Below, one piece after another: positions 8,407 to 16,057 of a DNA stretch of 64,000 nucleotides. The stretch's first letter is position 1. Every line of letters starts with the position of its first letter. The translations under genes were made by a program, and so were the position numbers. The notes below the pieces were generated by a model. It saw only the letters and a program-made list of their open reading frames with translations. It did no database searches and was not told the origin of the DNA. Source of the DNA: Mycolicibacterium sp. CR10 (GTDB lineage Bacteria; Actinomycetota; Actinomycetes; Mycobacteriales; Mycobacteriaceae); the NCBI RefSeq assembly GCF_005222675.1, contig NZ_STGE01000068.1, forward strand, positions 414,880 to 478,879. The letters run 5' to 3'.

Positions 8407-9218
8407 TCGACTGTCTGTACCGTCGGCAACCCCGAGATGCTTCAGACGGCGAATACCAGGTGTTCGAGTCGACCGACGGCACCCGCAGCAACTGGGACCC
8501 CGACATCCAACACGGTTCGCCGCCGTTGGCGCTGTTGACCAAGTCGATCGAGGACCTCGCCGGCACCACGGCGGGTGGCGGGCTGCGGATCGGGCGCCTC
8601 ACGCTGGACATCCTCGGCCCCATACCGGTGGCCATGGTGCGGGTCCGGGCCTGGGTGGAACGGCCTGGCAGCCGGATCTCGCTGATGTGCGCCGACATGG
8701 TCGCCGACCGCCCCGACGGCAGCCGACGCACCGTCGCCCGCGTCAGCGCATGGCTGCTCGCCCCCAGCGATACCCGAGACGCCGCCACCGACCGGCACCC
8801 GCCCTTGGCCGAAGGCCGTGCGATGAAGGTCGCGCACGCCTGGGAGGGGGCACCGGGATACCTCGAGACGGTGACCTGGCGCAGACAGGAAACCCCCGAG
8901 GGTGCCGCCGCCGAGGTGTGGCTGAGTCCGCTGGTGCCGCTGGTGGATTCGGAGCCGACGACGCCGCTTCAGCGGCTGGCGATGGTGGTCGACTCGGCCA
9001 ACGGGATCGGGGCCGCGCTGGATCCGGAGCAATTCGTCTTCATGAACACCGACACCGCCGTGCATCTGCACCGCCTGCCCACAGGCGAGGACTTCGGGCT
9101 GCGCGCCCGCGGTTCGATCGGTCCGGACGGCATCGGCGTGACCACCGCGGAGATCTTCGACCGGCACGGATTCATCGGCACCTGCGCGCAGACGCTGCTG
9201 GTGCAGCGCCGCACGTGA
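8403..9218 (+). CDS. Acyl-CoA thioesterase family (TesB-like double hot-dog) protein
   Basis: A protein of 271 aa with two hot-dog halves, as in TesB-type thioesterases: the first includes HGSPPLALLTKSIED and LTLDILGPIPV, the second FMNTDTAVHLHRLPTGEDFGLRARG. Members hydrolyse acyl-CoA thioesters; the chain length accepted here cannot be read from the sequence. The GTG overlaps the stop of the RecB-like gene by 4 nt and its own stop overlaps the next GTG by 4 nt, so it is part of a three-gene unit. This gene lies between the RecB-like and DUF4126 genes, which I recall as adjacent in M. tuberculosis. Confidence 0.78.
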   Translation: MIDCLYRRQPRDASDGEYQVFESTDGTRSNWDPDIQHGSPPLALLTKSIEDLAGTTAGGGLRIGRLTLDILGPIPVAMVRVRAWVERPGSRISLMCADMVADRPDGSRRTVARVSAWLLAPSDTRDAATDRHPPLAEGRAMKVAHAWEGAPGYLETVTWRRQETPEGAAAEVWLSPLVPLVDSEPTTPLQRLAMVVDSANGIGAALDPEQFVFMNTDTAVHLHRLPTGEDFGLRARGSIGPDGIGVTTAEIFDRHGFIGTCAQTLLVQRRT

Positions 9219-9727
9219 TCGCCGGGGCGCGCAGCCAGTTCGAGCTCGCGTGGTCGCTGGCCGAGCTGCATCTCGCGGCGCTCGTCGAGGACGATTTCCT
9301 GTGGGAACCGGCCGCCCTCTGCTGGACCGTTCGGCAGGACGACGCCGGGGTATGGCGGCCGGACTGGGCCGAGGTGGAGCCCGATCCGGTGCCCGTGCCG
9401 ACCATCGCGTGGCTGACCTGGCACATCGACTATTGGTGGACCGCGACGATCGACGCCGTGGCGGGCGGGGCACCCCGAGACCCGTCCGAGGTCCCCTGGC
9501 CCGGCGACGGCGCGGCCGCCGTGTCGCGACTTCGAGATCTGGCCGCACAGTGGTCGAAGATGTTGGCAGACATGACCGATCAGGACCTGACGGCTCCCGC
9601 ACAGTTCCCGTGGGGCCCCGACGCCGGGCGCACGGTCGCCGACACGATTCTCTGGGCCACCGTTGAGCTGACCAAGAACGTCGCTGAGCTGGGACAACTG
9701 CGACTGCTTCGCGCCGCCTGTCGCTGA
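9215..9727 (+). CDS. DinB-superfamily protein
   Basis: A protein of 170 aa. The pattern of a long four-helix bundle with AELHLAALVEDDFLW near the N-terminus, then AWLTWHIDYWWTATIDAV (His at the centre) and a C-terminal helix is that of the DinB/YfiT superfamily of metal-binding bundles, some of which are thiol-dependent S-transferases. Only one of the usual three His ligands is clear (WHIDYWW), so activity is uncertain. The GTG overlaps the thioesterase stop by 4 nt. No longer start fits. Confidence 0.65.
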   Translation: MIAGARSQFELAWSLAELHLAALVEDDFLWEPAALCWTVRQDDAGVWRPDWAEVEPDPVPVPTIAWLTWHIDYWWTATIDAVAGGAPRDPSEVPWPGDGAAAVSRLRDLAAQWSKMLADMTDQDLTAPAQFPWGPDAGRTVADTILWATVELTKNVAELGQLRLLRAACR

Positions 9728-9746
9728 ACCCCAGTTATTACGCTTG

Positions 9747-9760
9747 CATCTATATAGATG
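9747..9760. promoter_or_regulatory. Perfect 14-bp palindrome upstream of arsR-type gene (putative operator)
   Basis: CATCTATATAGATG is a perfect palindrome 19 bp before the ArsR-family start codon, flanked by two copies of GCTTGCA at 9742 and 9761. Its AT-rich centre contains TATATAGAT, which could serve as the -10 region. ArsR-type repressors bind such dyads over their own promoters, so autoregulation is a reasonable inference. Confidence 0.6.
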
Positions 9761-9779
9761 GCTTGCAATACTCGATGGC

Positions 9780-10100
9780 ATGGACGTGTTCGAAGCGGTC
9801 GCCGAGCCCAACCGGCGGACCCTCCTGGATGCCCTTGCCGACGGTGAACGCACCGCCGGCGAGCTGGTGGCGGTCCTGCCCGGGCTCACCCAGCCGACGG
9901 TGTCACGGCATCTACGGGTGCTTCGCGAAGTCGGACTGGTCGAGGTCAGACCGCAGGCCCAGCGCCGCATCTATGCCTTGCGCGCCGACGGCCTGGTAGC
10001 CATCGACGATTGGATCGAGCGCTTCCGGCGCTACTGGACCGGTCATCTCGACGCGCTCGAACGCCATCTCGAACGCAGGCACGGTGAGGCAGATGGGTGA
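9780..10100 (+). CDS. ArsR-family transcriptional repressor
   Basis: A winged helix-turn-helix protein of 106 aa. MDVFEAVAEPNRRTLLDALADGERTAGEL leads into the recognition helix LTQPTVSRHLRVLREVGLVE. There are no Cys residues, so the metal-sensing site of classic ArsR proteins is absent; it belongs to the subgroup that pairs with SRPBCC (AHSA1) genes. The ATG was chosen over an in-frame codon 12 residues upstream because that codon lies at the start of the palindromic operator. The stop overlaps the next start. Confidence 0.88.
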   Translation: MDVFEAVAEPNRRTLLDALADGERTAGELVAVLPGLTQPTVSRHLRVLREVGLVEVRPQAQRRIYALRADGLVAIDDWIERFRRYWTGHLDALERHLERRHGEADG

Positions 10101-10599
10101 TCGGGACGGGCGGGTGTCGATCGACGGTGACCGAGCGGTGCTGAATTTCGAACGCCGCCTGCCGTTTCCGATCGACACGGTCTGGGCCGCGATCACCGAT
10201 CCCGCCCAACGCGCGCAGTGGTTCGGCGAAACGACGATCGACGCGCGCGAGGGCGGATCCATCGACATGGTCGCCGACGGACCACCGTTACCGCCGGAGC
10301 GCAAGCGGATGACCGGGCGCATTCTGGTGTGGGACCCCCCGCATGTCTTCGAGCACGAATGGAAGCAGCCGATCGTCGAAGACGGCGTGGTGCGCTATGA
10401 ACTGCAACCCGACGGCCCCGACGGGTCGGCCACCTTACTTCGCTTCAGTCATCGCGGGCTCGGGGCGCGCAGCGCAGGCAGCTTCCTCGGCGGCACACAC
10501 GCATTCCTCGACCGCCTGGAGTCGTATCTCGGCGGAAATCCCCTGCCGGACTGGCTCACTCGTCGTCTCGAAATCATCAATCAAGGAGCAGCGCCATGA
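10093..10599 (+). CDS. SRPBCC (AHSA1-type) domain protein
   Basis: A protein of 168 aa with the START/Bet v1-like pattern: LNFERRLPFPIDTVWAAITDPAQRAQWFG near the N-terminus, VWDPPHVFEHEWKQP in the middle, and a C-terminal helix FLDRLESYL. Such proteins form a hydrophobic ligand pocket; the ligand is unknown. It overlaps the arsR stop by 8 nt if the ATG is used; a GTG three codons earlier is an alternative. The stop overlaps the flavodoxin-type gene start (ATGA). Co-transcription with arsR suggests that its product or ligand is linked to what the repressor senses. Confidence 0.82.
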   Translation: MGDRDGRVSIDGDRAVLNFERRLPFPIDTVWAAITDPAQRAQWFGETTIDAREGGSIDMVADGPPLPPERKRMTGRILVWDPPHVFEHEWKQPIVEDGVVRYELQPDGPDGSATLLRFSHRGLGARSAGSFLGGTHAFLDRLESYLGGNPLPDWLTRRLEIINQGAAP

Positions 10600-11198
10600 C
10601 CCCGGTCCGTACCGTCTCCCTTGCCATCGCCTATCACTCGGGATTCGGCCATACCGCAGCGCTTGCCCGGGCCGTCGCGGCGGGCGGCGCCGATGCCGGT
10701 GCGACCGTCAGTGTGATCGCGGTCGACCAGGTGACCGCCGGCGATTGGCAGACACTCGACGGCGCCGACGCGATCATCTTCGGCAGCCCGACCTATATGG
10801 GCAACGTGTCGGCGGGGTTCCAGGGTTTCGCCGAACAGACCGGTCGGCGTTGCATCAACGGCACCTGGCGCGACAAGGTCGCCGCCGGCTTCACCAACTC
10901 AGGCGGTAAGAGCGGCGACAAGCTGCAGACCCTGGTCTCGTTGGCGGTGTTCGCCGCCCAGCACCACATGCATTGGGTCAACCTGGGATTGGGCCCAGGA
11001 TGGAACAGCTCCGCCCGCAGTGAGCACGACCTCAACCGACTCGGCTTCTTCTTGGGCGCGGGCGCCGCTACCGATGTCGACGCCAACCCCGAGCAGGTCC
11101 ATACCGCCGACGTGGCGACCTGTCGGCACCTCGGCCAGCGGGTCGCCGACGTCACCCGGCAGCTGATCGCCGGGCGGTCGGCTACCGCAGCGGCGTGA
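10596..11198 (+). CDS. Flavodoxin/WrbA-like NAD(P)H oxidoreductase
   Basis: A protein of 200 aa. The flavodoxin fold starts with an FMN phosphate loop (IAYHSGFGHTAALA) and has FGSPTYMGNVSAGFQGF and FTNSGGKSGDKLQTL, as in WrbA-like quinone reductases. These bind FMN and reduce quinones or related electrophiles with NAD(P)H. A good ribosome binding site (AAGGAG) lies 8 nt before the ATG, which overlaps the SRPBCC stop by 4 nt. As third gene of the arsR unit it suggests a response to a small, perhaps aromatic or electrophilic, compound (inference). Confidence 0.83.
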   Translation: MTPVRTVSLAIAYHSGFGHTAALARAVAAGGADAGATVSVIAVDQVTAGDWQTLDGADAIIFGSPTYMGNVSAGFQGFAEQTGRRCINGTWRDKVAAGFTNSGGKSGDKLQTLVSLAVFAAQHHMHWVNLGLGPGWNSSARSEHDLNRLGFFLGAGAATDVDANPEQVHTADVATCRHLGQRVADVTRQLIAGRSATAAA

Positions 11199-11225
11199 CG
11201 GGGCCGCCAATTACGTTGCCGCCCT

Positions 11226-12164
11226 TCACACTGCGGCGGTCAGCGATTGCCTGTCTTCCTCAGCGAAGGTGTCCTCCAAATGCAGCGGCGAGTAATCGAT
11301 GTCGATCTCGGGAAGTGGGCGTCCACGCGCACTGCTGATGGTGCCGAAGCGGCGCATCCCCTTGTCGGCGGCGTACTGCTGGAACTCGTCCTTTTCGAGG
11401 CCGAACGGAACCACGTCGTAGAGGTCGTACGCGTCGTCGGTGTTCTGCAACGCCATCGGAATGAGCTCGTTCATCCGGGATTCGAACACCGCCCAATTGC
11501 TGTCATCCGCGGCGACGTGACGCCGGCAGGTGAAGGTGCCCCATGCCATGTGCCGCCGCTCGTCGTCACCGATTCTGCGCACCAGTTCCTGCATGCCCGG
11601 AAGGATGTTGTTGTCCACGCAGATACGGTGCCACGCATAGTATCCCGTCAACGCCATCATTCCTTCGATGACGTGGTTGTAGGTCGCCGATGCGCGCACC
11701 TGCGCGGCCGGTGACGGGTCGGTGGCCAGCGCGTCGAGGGATTCGGGCAGCTCTTCGTAGAAGATCGTCCGGTATGTGGGCAGGTCGTCGAGGAAGACCT
11801 GCAGGTCCTCGGTGACCCCCACGGCATCCAGCCACAGGCGGAACACCTGGGTGTGCTTGGCCTCTTCGAAGGCGAACTGTGTCAGGTACATCTCGTCGCC
11901 GAGGCGTCCCTCGGCCCGCATCGCCGCCATGAACGGCTGGATGTCCTGGGTGACGGCTTCTTCACCGGCGATGAACTGGGCGCACAGTCGCGTCGCCCAT
12001 TCCCGTTCGAGGTCCGTCAGCGACTCCCAGTCGGCCCGGTCGCGGGAGAAGTCGATGTCGGCCGGGTTCCAGAACTTCGCATTGCCACCGGCGAAGAGCT
12101 TGAGCGGCAGGCTGTCCCAGTTGAGGCCGCCTGCGGCAAGCGAGTCCGAACGTGTCCTATTCAT
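11226..12164 (-). CDS. R2-like ligand-binding oxidase (R2lox)
   Basis: A ferritin-like protein of 312 aa close to M. tuberculosis Rv0233. All six metal ligands of the Mn/Fe site are present at the same numbering: Glu68, Glu101, His104, Glu167, Glu202 and His205. Val71 and Tyr162, the pair that forms the ether cross-link in R2lox, are also conserved. It is therefore R2lox rather than a ribonucleotide reductase small subunit. R2lox proteins bind a fatty-acid-like ligand and activate O2; the physiological substrate is unknown. The ATG with GGAGGAGA 8 nt upstream lies inside the end of the TetR gene (8-nt overlap), giving a two-gene operon. Confidence 0.93.
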   Translation of the reverse strand: MNRTRSDSLAAGGLNWDSLPLKLFAGGNAKFWNPADIDFSRDRADWESLTDLEREWATRLCAQFIAGEEAVTQDIQPFMAAMRAEGRLGDEMYLTQFAFEEAKHTQVFRLWLDAVGVTEDLQVFLDDLPTYRTIFYEELPESLDALATDPSPAAQVRASATYNHVIEGMMALTGYYAWHRICVDNNILPGMQELVRRIGDDERRHMAWGTFTCRRHVAADDSNWAVFESRMNELIPMALQNTDDAYDLYDVVPFGLEKDEFQQYAADKGMRRFGTISSARGRPLPEIDIDYSPLHLEDTFAEEDRQSLTAAV

Positions 12165-12852
12165 GAGAGTGGTCTCCTCCGTTGGTTGCGGTTGTGACGG
12201 CGTGTGGAGCGGCAGGTGCGAACGCCGCCGTGAGGACGGCGACATAGCGCCGCACCACCAGTGCCGGCTGCTCGGGTGAGAGCTCATCGAGTCCGAGGAC
12301 GGGGTCCATGCCGCGGACGTACGGAGCCAGCGCAAGGTGCGGCAGGAGCATCAACAGCAGCGAAAGCAACGCCTCGGTATCGGCGTCCCGGCGCAGATCG
12401 CCGCGAAGACGCGCGTCGTGCACCAGAGGGCGGAGCACCTCCAGGTAGTGCCGGTGGACGACTGCCCGCACGCTGACCCGCACGTCGGTGTCCACCTCGA
12501 AACTGGACGCCGCGTGCAGTGCGCGTTCCCGCGGATGCTCGGCGAAGTACGCGACCCACACGTCGAGCAGATCGGTGAGGAACTCGAAGAAGGGTCTGCC
12601 GGCATCGAGGACGCGGATCTGGTCCTCCATGTAGCACCGCACCCGCTGGCTGCCCACGTCGGTGATGTAGGCGTAGAGGTCGCGCTTGTCCGCGAAGTAC
12701 TGGAACAGGCTGCCTTTGGCGACGCCGGCCTTCCGGGCGATGACGTTGAGGCTGCCGCGCGAAAAGCCGTGCGCGGCGAACTCCGCTTCAGCGGCCGCCA
12801 CCACCGCGGCGCGGCGGTCCCCGCCGAGGCGAGACCACGTCACTGTCGGCAT
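12157..12852 (-). CDS. TetR-family regulator of the R2lox operon
   Basis: A protein of 231 aa. The N-terminal helix-turn-helix is recognisable (RAAVVAAAEAEFAAHGFSRGSLNVIARKAGVAKGSLFQYFADKRDLY, residues 13-57, given here only as the family landmark); the remaining helices form the ligand-binding domain. A ribosome binding site TTGGAGG lies before the ATG. A 19-bp palindrome sits about 16 bp upstream of the start, suggesting autorepression of the tetR-R2lox unit. The pair corresponds to Rv0232-Rv0233, which in M. tuberculosis is elsewhere in the genome. The ligand is unknown; acyl compounds are plausible given the partner. Confidence 0.9.
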   Translation of the reverse strand: MPTVTWSRLGGDRRAAVVAAAEAEFAAHGFSRGSLNVIARKAGVAKGSLFQYFADKRDLYAYITDVGSQRVRCYMEDQIRVLDAGRPFFEFLTDLLDVWVAYFAEHPRERALHAASSFEVDTDVRVSVRAVVHRHYLEVLRPLVHDARLRGDLRRDADTEALLSLLLMLLPHLALAPYVRGMDPVLGLDELSPEQPALVVRRYVAVLTAAFAPAAPHAVTTATNGGDHSHE

Positions 12853-12867
12853 CGCGCCTCCAACCTG

Positions 12868-12886
12868 ATATGACCAGTGGTCATAT
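12868..12886. promoter_or_regulatory. TetR-type operator (19-bp palindrome)
   Basis: ATATGACCA-G-TGGTCATAT is a perfect dyad with 9-bp arms around one central base. It lies in the 64-bp gap between the tetR start and the end of the MerA-like gene. The TGACCA/TGGTCA half-sites are typical of TetR operators. Confidence 0.75.
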
Positions 12887-12916
12887 TACTGTGAGGCGCG
12901 CCACAGTCAAGGGTGG

Positions 12917-14296
12917 CTACGTGAGCGGTTTGAGGTCCTGCAGCATCGTCGGGACCAACTCGCTGACGGTCGGGTGGATGTGCATCGTCCGCGAGATCGC
13001 TGTGTAGGGCAGCTTGGCGGTCATCACATCGAGGATGTCCTGCACGACCTCGTCGCCGCCGACCCCCAGGATCGCGGCTCCCAGGATCTCCTCGGTCTCG
13101 GCGTCGACGACCACCTTCATGAAGCCCTGGGTCTCACCCTTCTCGACGGCCCGGCCGACGCGGGTCATGGAGCGCTTTCCCACCAACGCCTTGCGGCCCG
13201 AGCGGCGGACCTCCTCGACGCTCAACCCCGCTCTGCCGAGCGGAGGATCGATGTAGAGCGCGTAGGTGGTGATGCGGTCGCTGACCTTGCGGGGGTCGTC
13301 GTCGAGCAGATTGGCCGCGACGATCTCGAAGTCGTTGTAGGACGTGTGGGTGAACGCGCCGCGTCCATTGCAGTCGCCCATCGCCCAGATGTTGTCGACG
13401 TTGGTCCGTAGTTGATCGTCGACGACGACGTAGCCGCGGCCGTCGGTCTCGACACCCGCGGCGTCGAGGCCGAGATCGTCGGTGTTGGGCTGCCGTCCCA
13501 CCGCTACGAGCACGTGACTGCCCACGATCGGCTCCGCACCGGCGCGTGGCGTGACGGTGAAGCCTCCGGAATCGCCGTCCTGCTTGGCGAAGCTGATCGC
13601 GTCGGCGTCGAGCACGATGTCGATGCCTTCGTTTTCGAGGATGTCCTTGATCGCGGCGGAGACGTCCTCGTCCTCGCGGGCCGTCAAGCGGGGCCCGCGC
13701 TCGATGACGGTCACCCGGGCCCCGAACCGGCGGTACATCTGGGCGAACTCCAGCGCGATGTAGCTGCCGCCGATGACCACGAGATGCTCGGGCACGGTGT
13801 CGAGTTCGAGGATGCCCACATTGGTCAGGTAGTCGATGTCGGCCAGTCCCGGCATGTCCGGGGCCACCGCGCGGCCGCCGACGTTGAGGAAGATCCGGTC
13901 GGCCTCGAGGAGTTCACCGTCGACCCGCACGGTGTGCGGACTCTCGAATCGTGCGTGGCCGCGAATCAGGGTGCAGCCCTTCATGCCTTCCAGCCACGAC
14001 TCCACGCCCTCGCGGTCGCCGACGCTGATGCGGTCCTTGCGCGCCTTGACCTTCGCCATGTCGACGGTGATGTCCCCGGTGCCGATGCCGAATTCGGCGC
14101 CGCGTCGCGCCAGGTGTGCCGCGTGCGCACTGGCCACCAGGGTCTTGGTGGGGATGCAGCCGTAGTTCACGCAGGTTCCGCCGACGAGCTTGCGCTCGAT
14201 TACCGCGACCGTTTGCCCTGCGGCAGTCAGCCGCCCTGCCAGAGGCGGACCGGCCTGGCCGGCGCCGATGATGATCGCGTCGAATCGCTGTGCCAT
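12917..14296 (-). CDS. FAD-dependent pyridine nucleotide-disulfide oxidoreductase (MerA-like core)
   Basis: A protein of 459 aa. The FAD motif GAGQAG is near the N-terminus, the redox-active disulfide is Cys42-Cys47 (GGTCVNYGCIPTKT), the NAD(P)H motif is GGSYIALE (about 178), and the C-terminal dimerisation domain carries the catalytic His in MHIHPTVSE. Proteins like this are often named mercuric reductase, but the N-terminal metal-binding domain and the C-terminal vicinal Cys pair needed for Hg(II) are absent: the protein ends QDLKPLT. It is better called a disulfide or quinone-type reductase of unknown substrate. It lies 9 nt after the DUF4126 gene and may be co-transcribed with it. Confidence 0.87.
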   Translation of the reverse strand: MAQRFDAIIIGAGQAGPPLAGRLTAAGQTVAVIERKLVGGTCVNYGCIPTKTLVASAHAAHLARRGAEFGIGTGDITVDMAKVKARKDRISVGDREGVESWLEGMKGCTLIRGHARFESPHTVRVDGELLEADRIFLNVGGRAVAPDMPGLADIDYLTNVGILELDTVPEHLVVIGGSYIALEFAQMYRRFGARVTVIERGPRLTAREDEDVSAAIKDILENEGIDIVLDADAISFAKQDGDSGGFTVTPRAGAEPIVGSHVLVAVGRQPNTDDLGLDAAGVETDGRGYVVVDDQLRTNVDNIWAMGDCNGRGAFTHTSYNDFEIVAANLLDDDPRKVSDRITTYALYIDPPLGRAGLSVEEVRRSGRKALVGKRSMTRVGRAVEKGETQGFMKVVVDAETEEILGAAILGVGGDEVVQDILDVMTAKLPYTAISRTMHIHPTVSELVPTMLQDLKPLT

Positions 14297-14305
14297 CCCG
14301 AGCTC

Positions 14306-14788
14306 CTACAGAAGGCTGACGAGAAAGGCGACCAGGAATCCGCCGCCCACGGCGAGAGCGTCTTCGCCGAACGCTCCGGGACGATCGTTGCCATTGCTGG
14401 CGGCCGCCGCCCGGATACGGAGCTCGGCGCCACCGAGAGTGCCGAGCACGGCACCGACGATGCCGGCGCCGATGGAGCTGAAGGTGTGGAAGAACGCGCT
14501 GCCGATCACCGCACCGGCGAAGGCGCCGGAGAGCAGACGCGCGACAAACTGCGGCGGGACCTTGCGACTCGGCGTCTTCGGGAGTTGGTCGGTGACGAGT
14601 TCACCGACCAGCAGGATCGTCAGCACGGTGACGGTGATGGGATGCGCCACCCACTCCGACCACTTGTCGGTGACGTCGATCCAGCCGAGCATCGCACCCC
14701 AGGCCACCACGGCCGGTGCGGTCATTGCGCGCAGACCGGCGATCACACCGATCAGCAGGGCCAGAAGAATTACGAGAACCTGAGTCAT
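14306..14788 (-). CDS. DUF4126 family membrane protein (Rv2120c-like)
   Basis: A protein of 160 aa with an N-terminal hydrophobic helix (VLVILLALLIGVIAGLRAM) followed by TAPAVVAWGA and three further membrane segments. Glycine-rich helices in the second half (GAFAGAVIGSAFFHTF, GIVGAVLGTLGGAELR) are typical of the family. Function unknown. It lies 69 nt downstream of hisG on the same strand, in the same relative order as in M. tuberculosis, and 9 nt upstream of the MerA-like gene. Confidence 0.8.
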   Translation of the reverse strand: MTQVLVILLALLIGVIAGLRAMTAPAVVAWGAMLGWIDVTDKWSEWVAHPITVTVLTILLVGELVTDQLPKTPSRKVPPQFVARLLSGAFAGAVIGSAFFHTFSSIGAGIVGAVLGTLGGAELRIRAAAASNGNDRPGAFGEDALAVGGGFLVAFLVSLL

Positions 14789-14857
14789 CGGACCTCCGAG
14801 CGGTGGATTGACATCCGGACGCTAACACGGAGAAACGCAGCATGCGCCAAGTCGAGA

Positions 14858-15736
14858 TCAGAAGCGGCAGAACCTGATGTCGGAGGCCAAGATCGCTTTG
14901 GCGCCGATCGCCGCGATCTGATCCATGATGGCGTTGACGTCGCGGCGCGGCACCAACGCGCGCACCGCGACCCAGGCCGGGTCGGCCAGCGGTGCGATCG
15001 TCGGCGACTCCAGCCCGGGGGTCACCGCGGTGGCCTCGTCGAGAACCGTACGGGGGCAGTCGTAGTCCAGCATCAGGTACTGCTGACCGAACACCACCCC
15101 CTGGACTCGCGCCGCCAATTGGTCTCGCGCAGCCGCTTTTTCGGTGCCGGCATCATCGCCATCCGCACCGGCGGCCGGGCCGTCACGCTCGATCAACACC
15201 GCCTCGGAATCGCACAATGACTCGCCGAAGGCGGCCAGGTTGTGCAGCCCCAATGTGCGACCGGACCCGACAACGTCGGCGATCGCGTCCGCGACGCCGA
15301 GTTGCACCGAGATCTCCACGGCGCCGTCGAGCCGGATCACGGTGGCGTTGATCCCCCTGGCGGACAGGTCCTTGCGCACCAGATTGGGAAACGCGGTGGC
15401 GATGCGCTTGCCCTCGAGGTCGGCCACCTGCCACGAGCGATCGGCCGGGGCCGCGTAGCGAAACGTCGAGGACCCGAACCCCAGCGCCAACCGCTCACGA
15501 ACCGGCGCGACGGACTCCTGTGTCAGATCCCGGCCGGTGATGCCGAGGTCGAGCTGCCCCGACCCGACGTAGATGGCGATGTCCTTGGGACGCAGGAAGA
15601 AGAACTCGACCTGGTTGGCCGGGTCGACGACGGTCAGATCCTTGGTGTCGGTGCGCCTGCGGTAGCCGGCCTCGGACAGAATCTCGGCGGCCGGTTCACT
15701 GAGCGTGCCCTTGTTGGGAACGGCGACCCTGAGCAT
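14858..15736 (-). CDS. hisG: ATP phosphoribosyltransferase HisG
   Basis: First enzyme of histidine synthesis: condenses ATP and PRPP to phosphoribosyl-ATP. 292 aa, the long form with its own C-terminal ACT-like regulatory domain (ending GAKAILASDIRFCRF) for feedback inhibition by histidine. MLRVAVPNKGTLSEPA marks the start; the longer open frame upstream runs through hisE and is not coding. A hydrophilic Ala/Asp/Gly-rich insert of about 10 residues (near residue 195) lies where the M. tuberculosis protein has a shorter loop. The gap to hisE is 2 nt, so the genes form one operon. The other his genes are not in this window. Confidence 0.96.
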   Translation of the reverse strand: MLRVAVPNKGTLSEPAAEILSEAGYRRRTDTKDLTVVDPANQVEFFFLRPKDIAIYVGSGQLDLGITGRDLTQESVAPVRERLALGFGSSTFRYAAPADRSWQVADLEGKRIATAFPNLVRKDLSARGINATVIRLDGAVEISVQLGVADAIADVVGSGRTLGLHNLAAFGESLCDSEAVLIERDGPAAGADGDDAGTEKAAARDQLAARVQGVVFGQQYLMLDYDCPRTVLDEATAVTPGLESPTIAPLADPAWVAVRALVPRRDVNAIMDQIAAIGAKAILASDIRFCRF

Positions 15737-15738
15737 GC

Positions 15739-16020
15739 TCACAACTTCCGGTAAACGTCGTCGAGCGACAGGCCGCGCGAGATCAGCAACACCTGCGTCC
15801 AGTACAGCAGCTGGCTGACCTCCTCGGCGAGAGCGTCGTCGCTCTCGTGCTCGGCGGCCAACCACACCTCACCGGCTTCCTCGAGGATCTTCTTGCCGAT
15901 GCCGTGTACACCGGCGTCGAGCGCCGCGACCGTGCCGCTGCCCGCCGGACGGGCGCGCGCCTTGTCGCTCAGTTCGGCGAACAACGCATCGAAGGTCTTC
16001 ACGGGTCGCGATTGTGTCAC
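15739..16020 (-). CDS. hisE: Phosphoribosyl-ATP pyrophosphohydrolase HisE
   Basis: Second step of histidine synthesis: hydrolyses phosphoribosyl-ATP to phosphoribosyl-AMP. 93 aa of the all-alpha MazG-like fold; the metal-binding acidic pattern EEAGEVWLAAEHE with EEVSQLLYW is intact. It starts at GTG and lies 2 nt upstream of hisG. It is a stand-alone enzyme, not fused to HisI, as usual in mycobacteria. Confidence 0.95.
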   Translation of the reverse strand: MTQSRPVKTFDALFAELSDKARARPAGSGTVAALDAGVHGIGKKILEEAGEVWLAAEHESDDALAEEVSQLLYWTQVLLISRGLSLDDVYRKL

Positions 16021-16057
16021 GCCGCCGATGTCGAAGTCACGGCGGTTTGCCCGAGCC

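Noticed and set aside
11226..12164. Naming the R2-like protein ribonucleotide reductase beta subunit (nrdB)
   Set aside because: The ligand set and the Val71-Tyr162 pair are those of R2lox, and no large subunit is present.
12917..14296. Naming the flavoprotein mercuric reductase (merA)
   Set aside because: It lacks the cysteines needed to bind Hg(II), and no merR, merT or merP gene is nearby.
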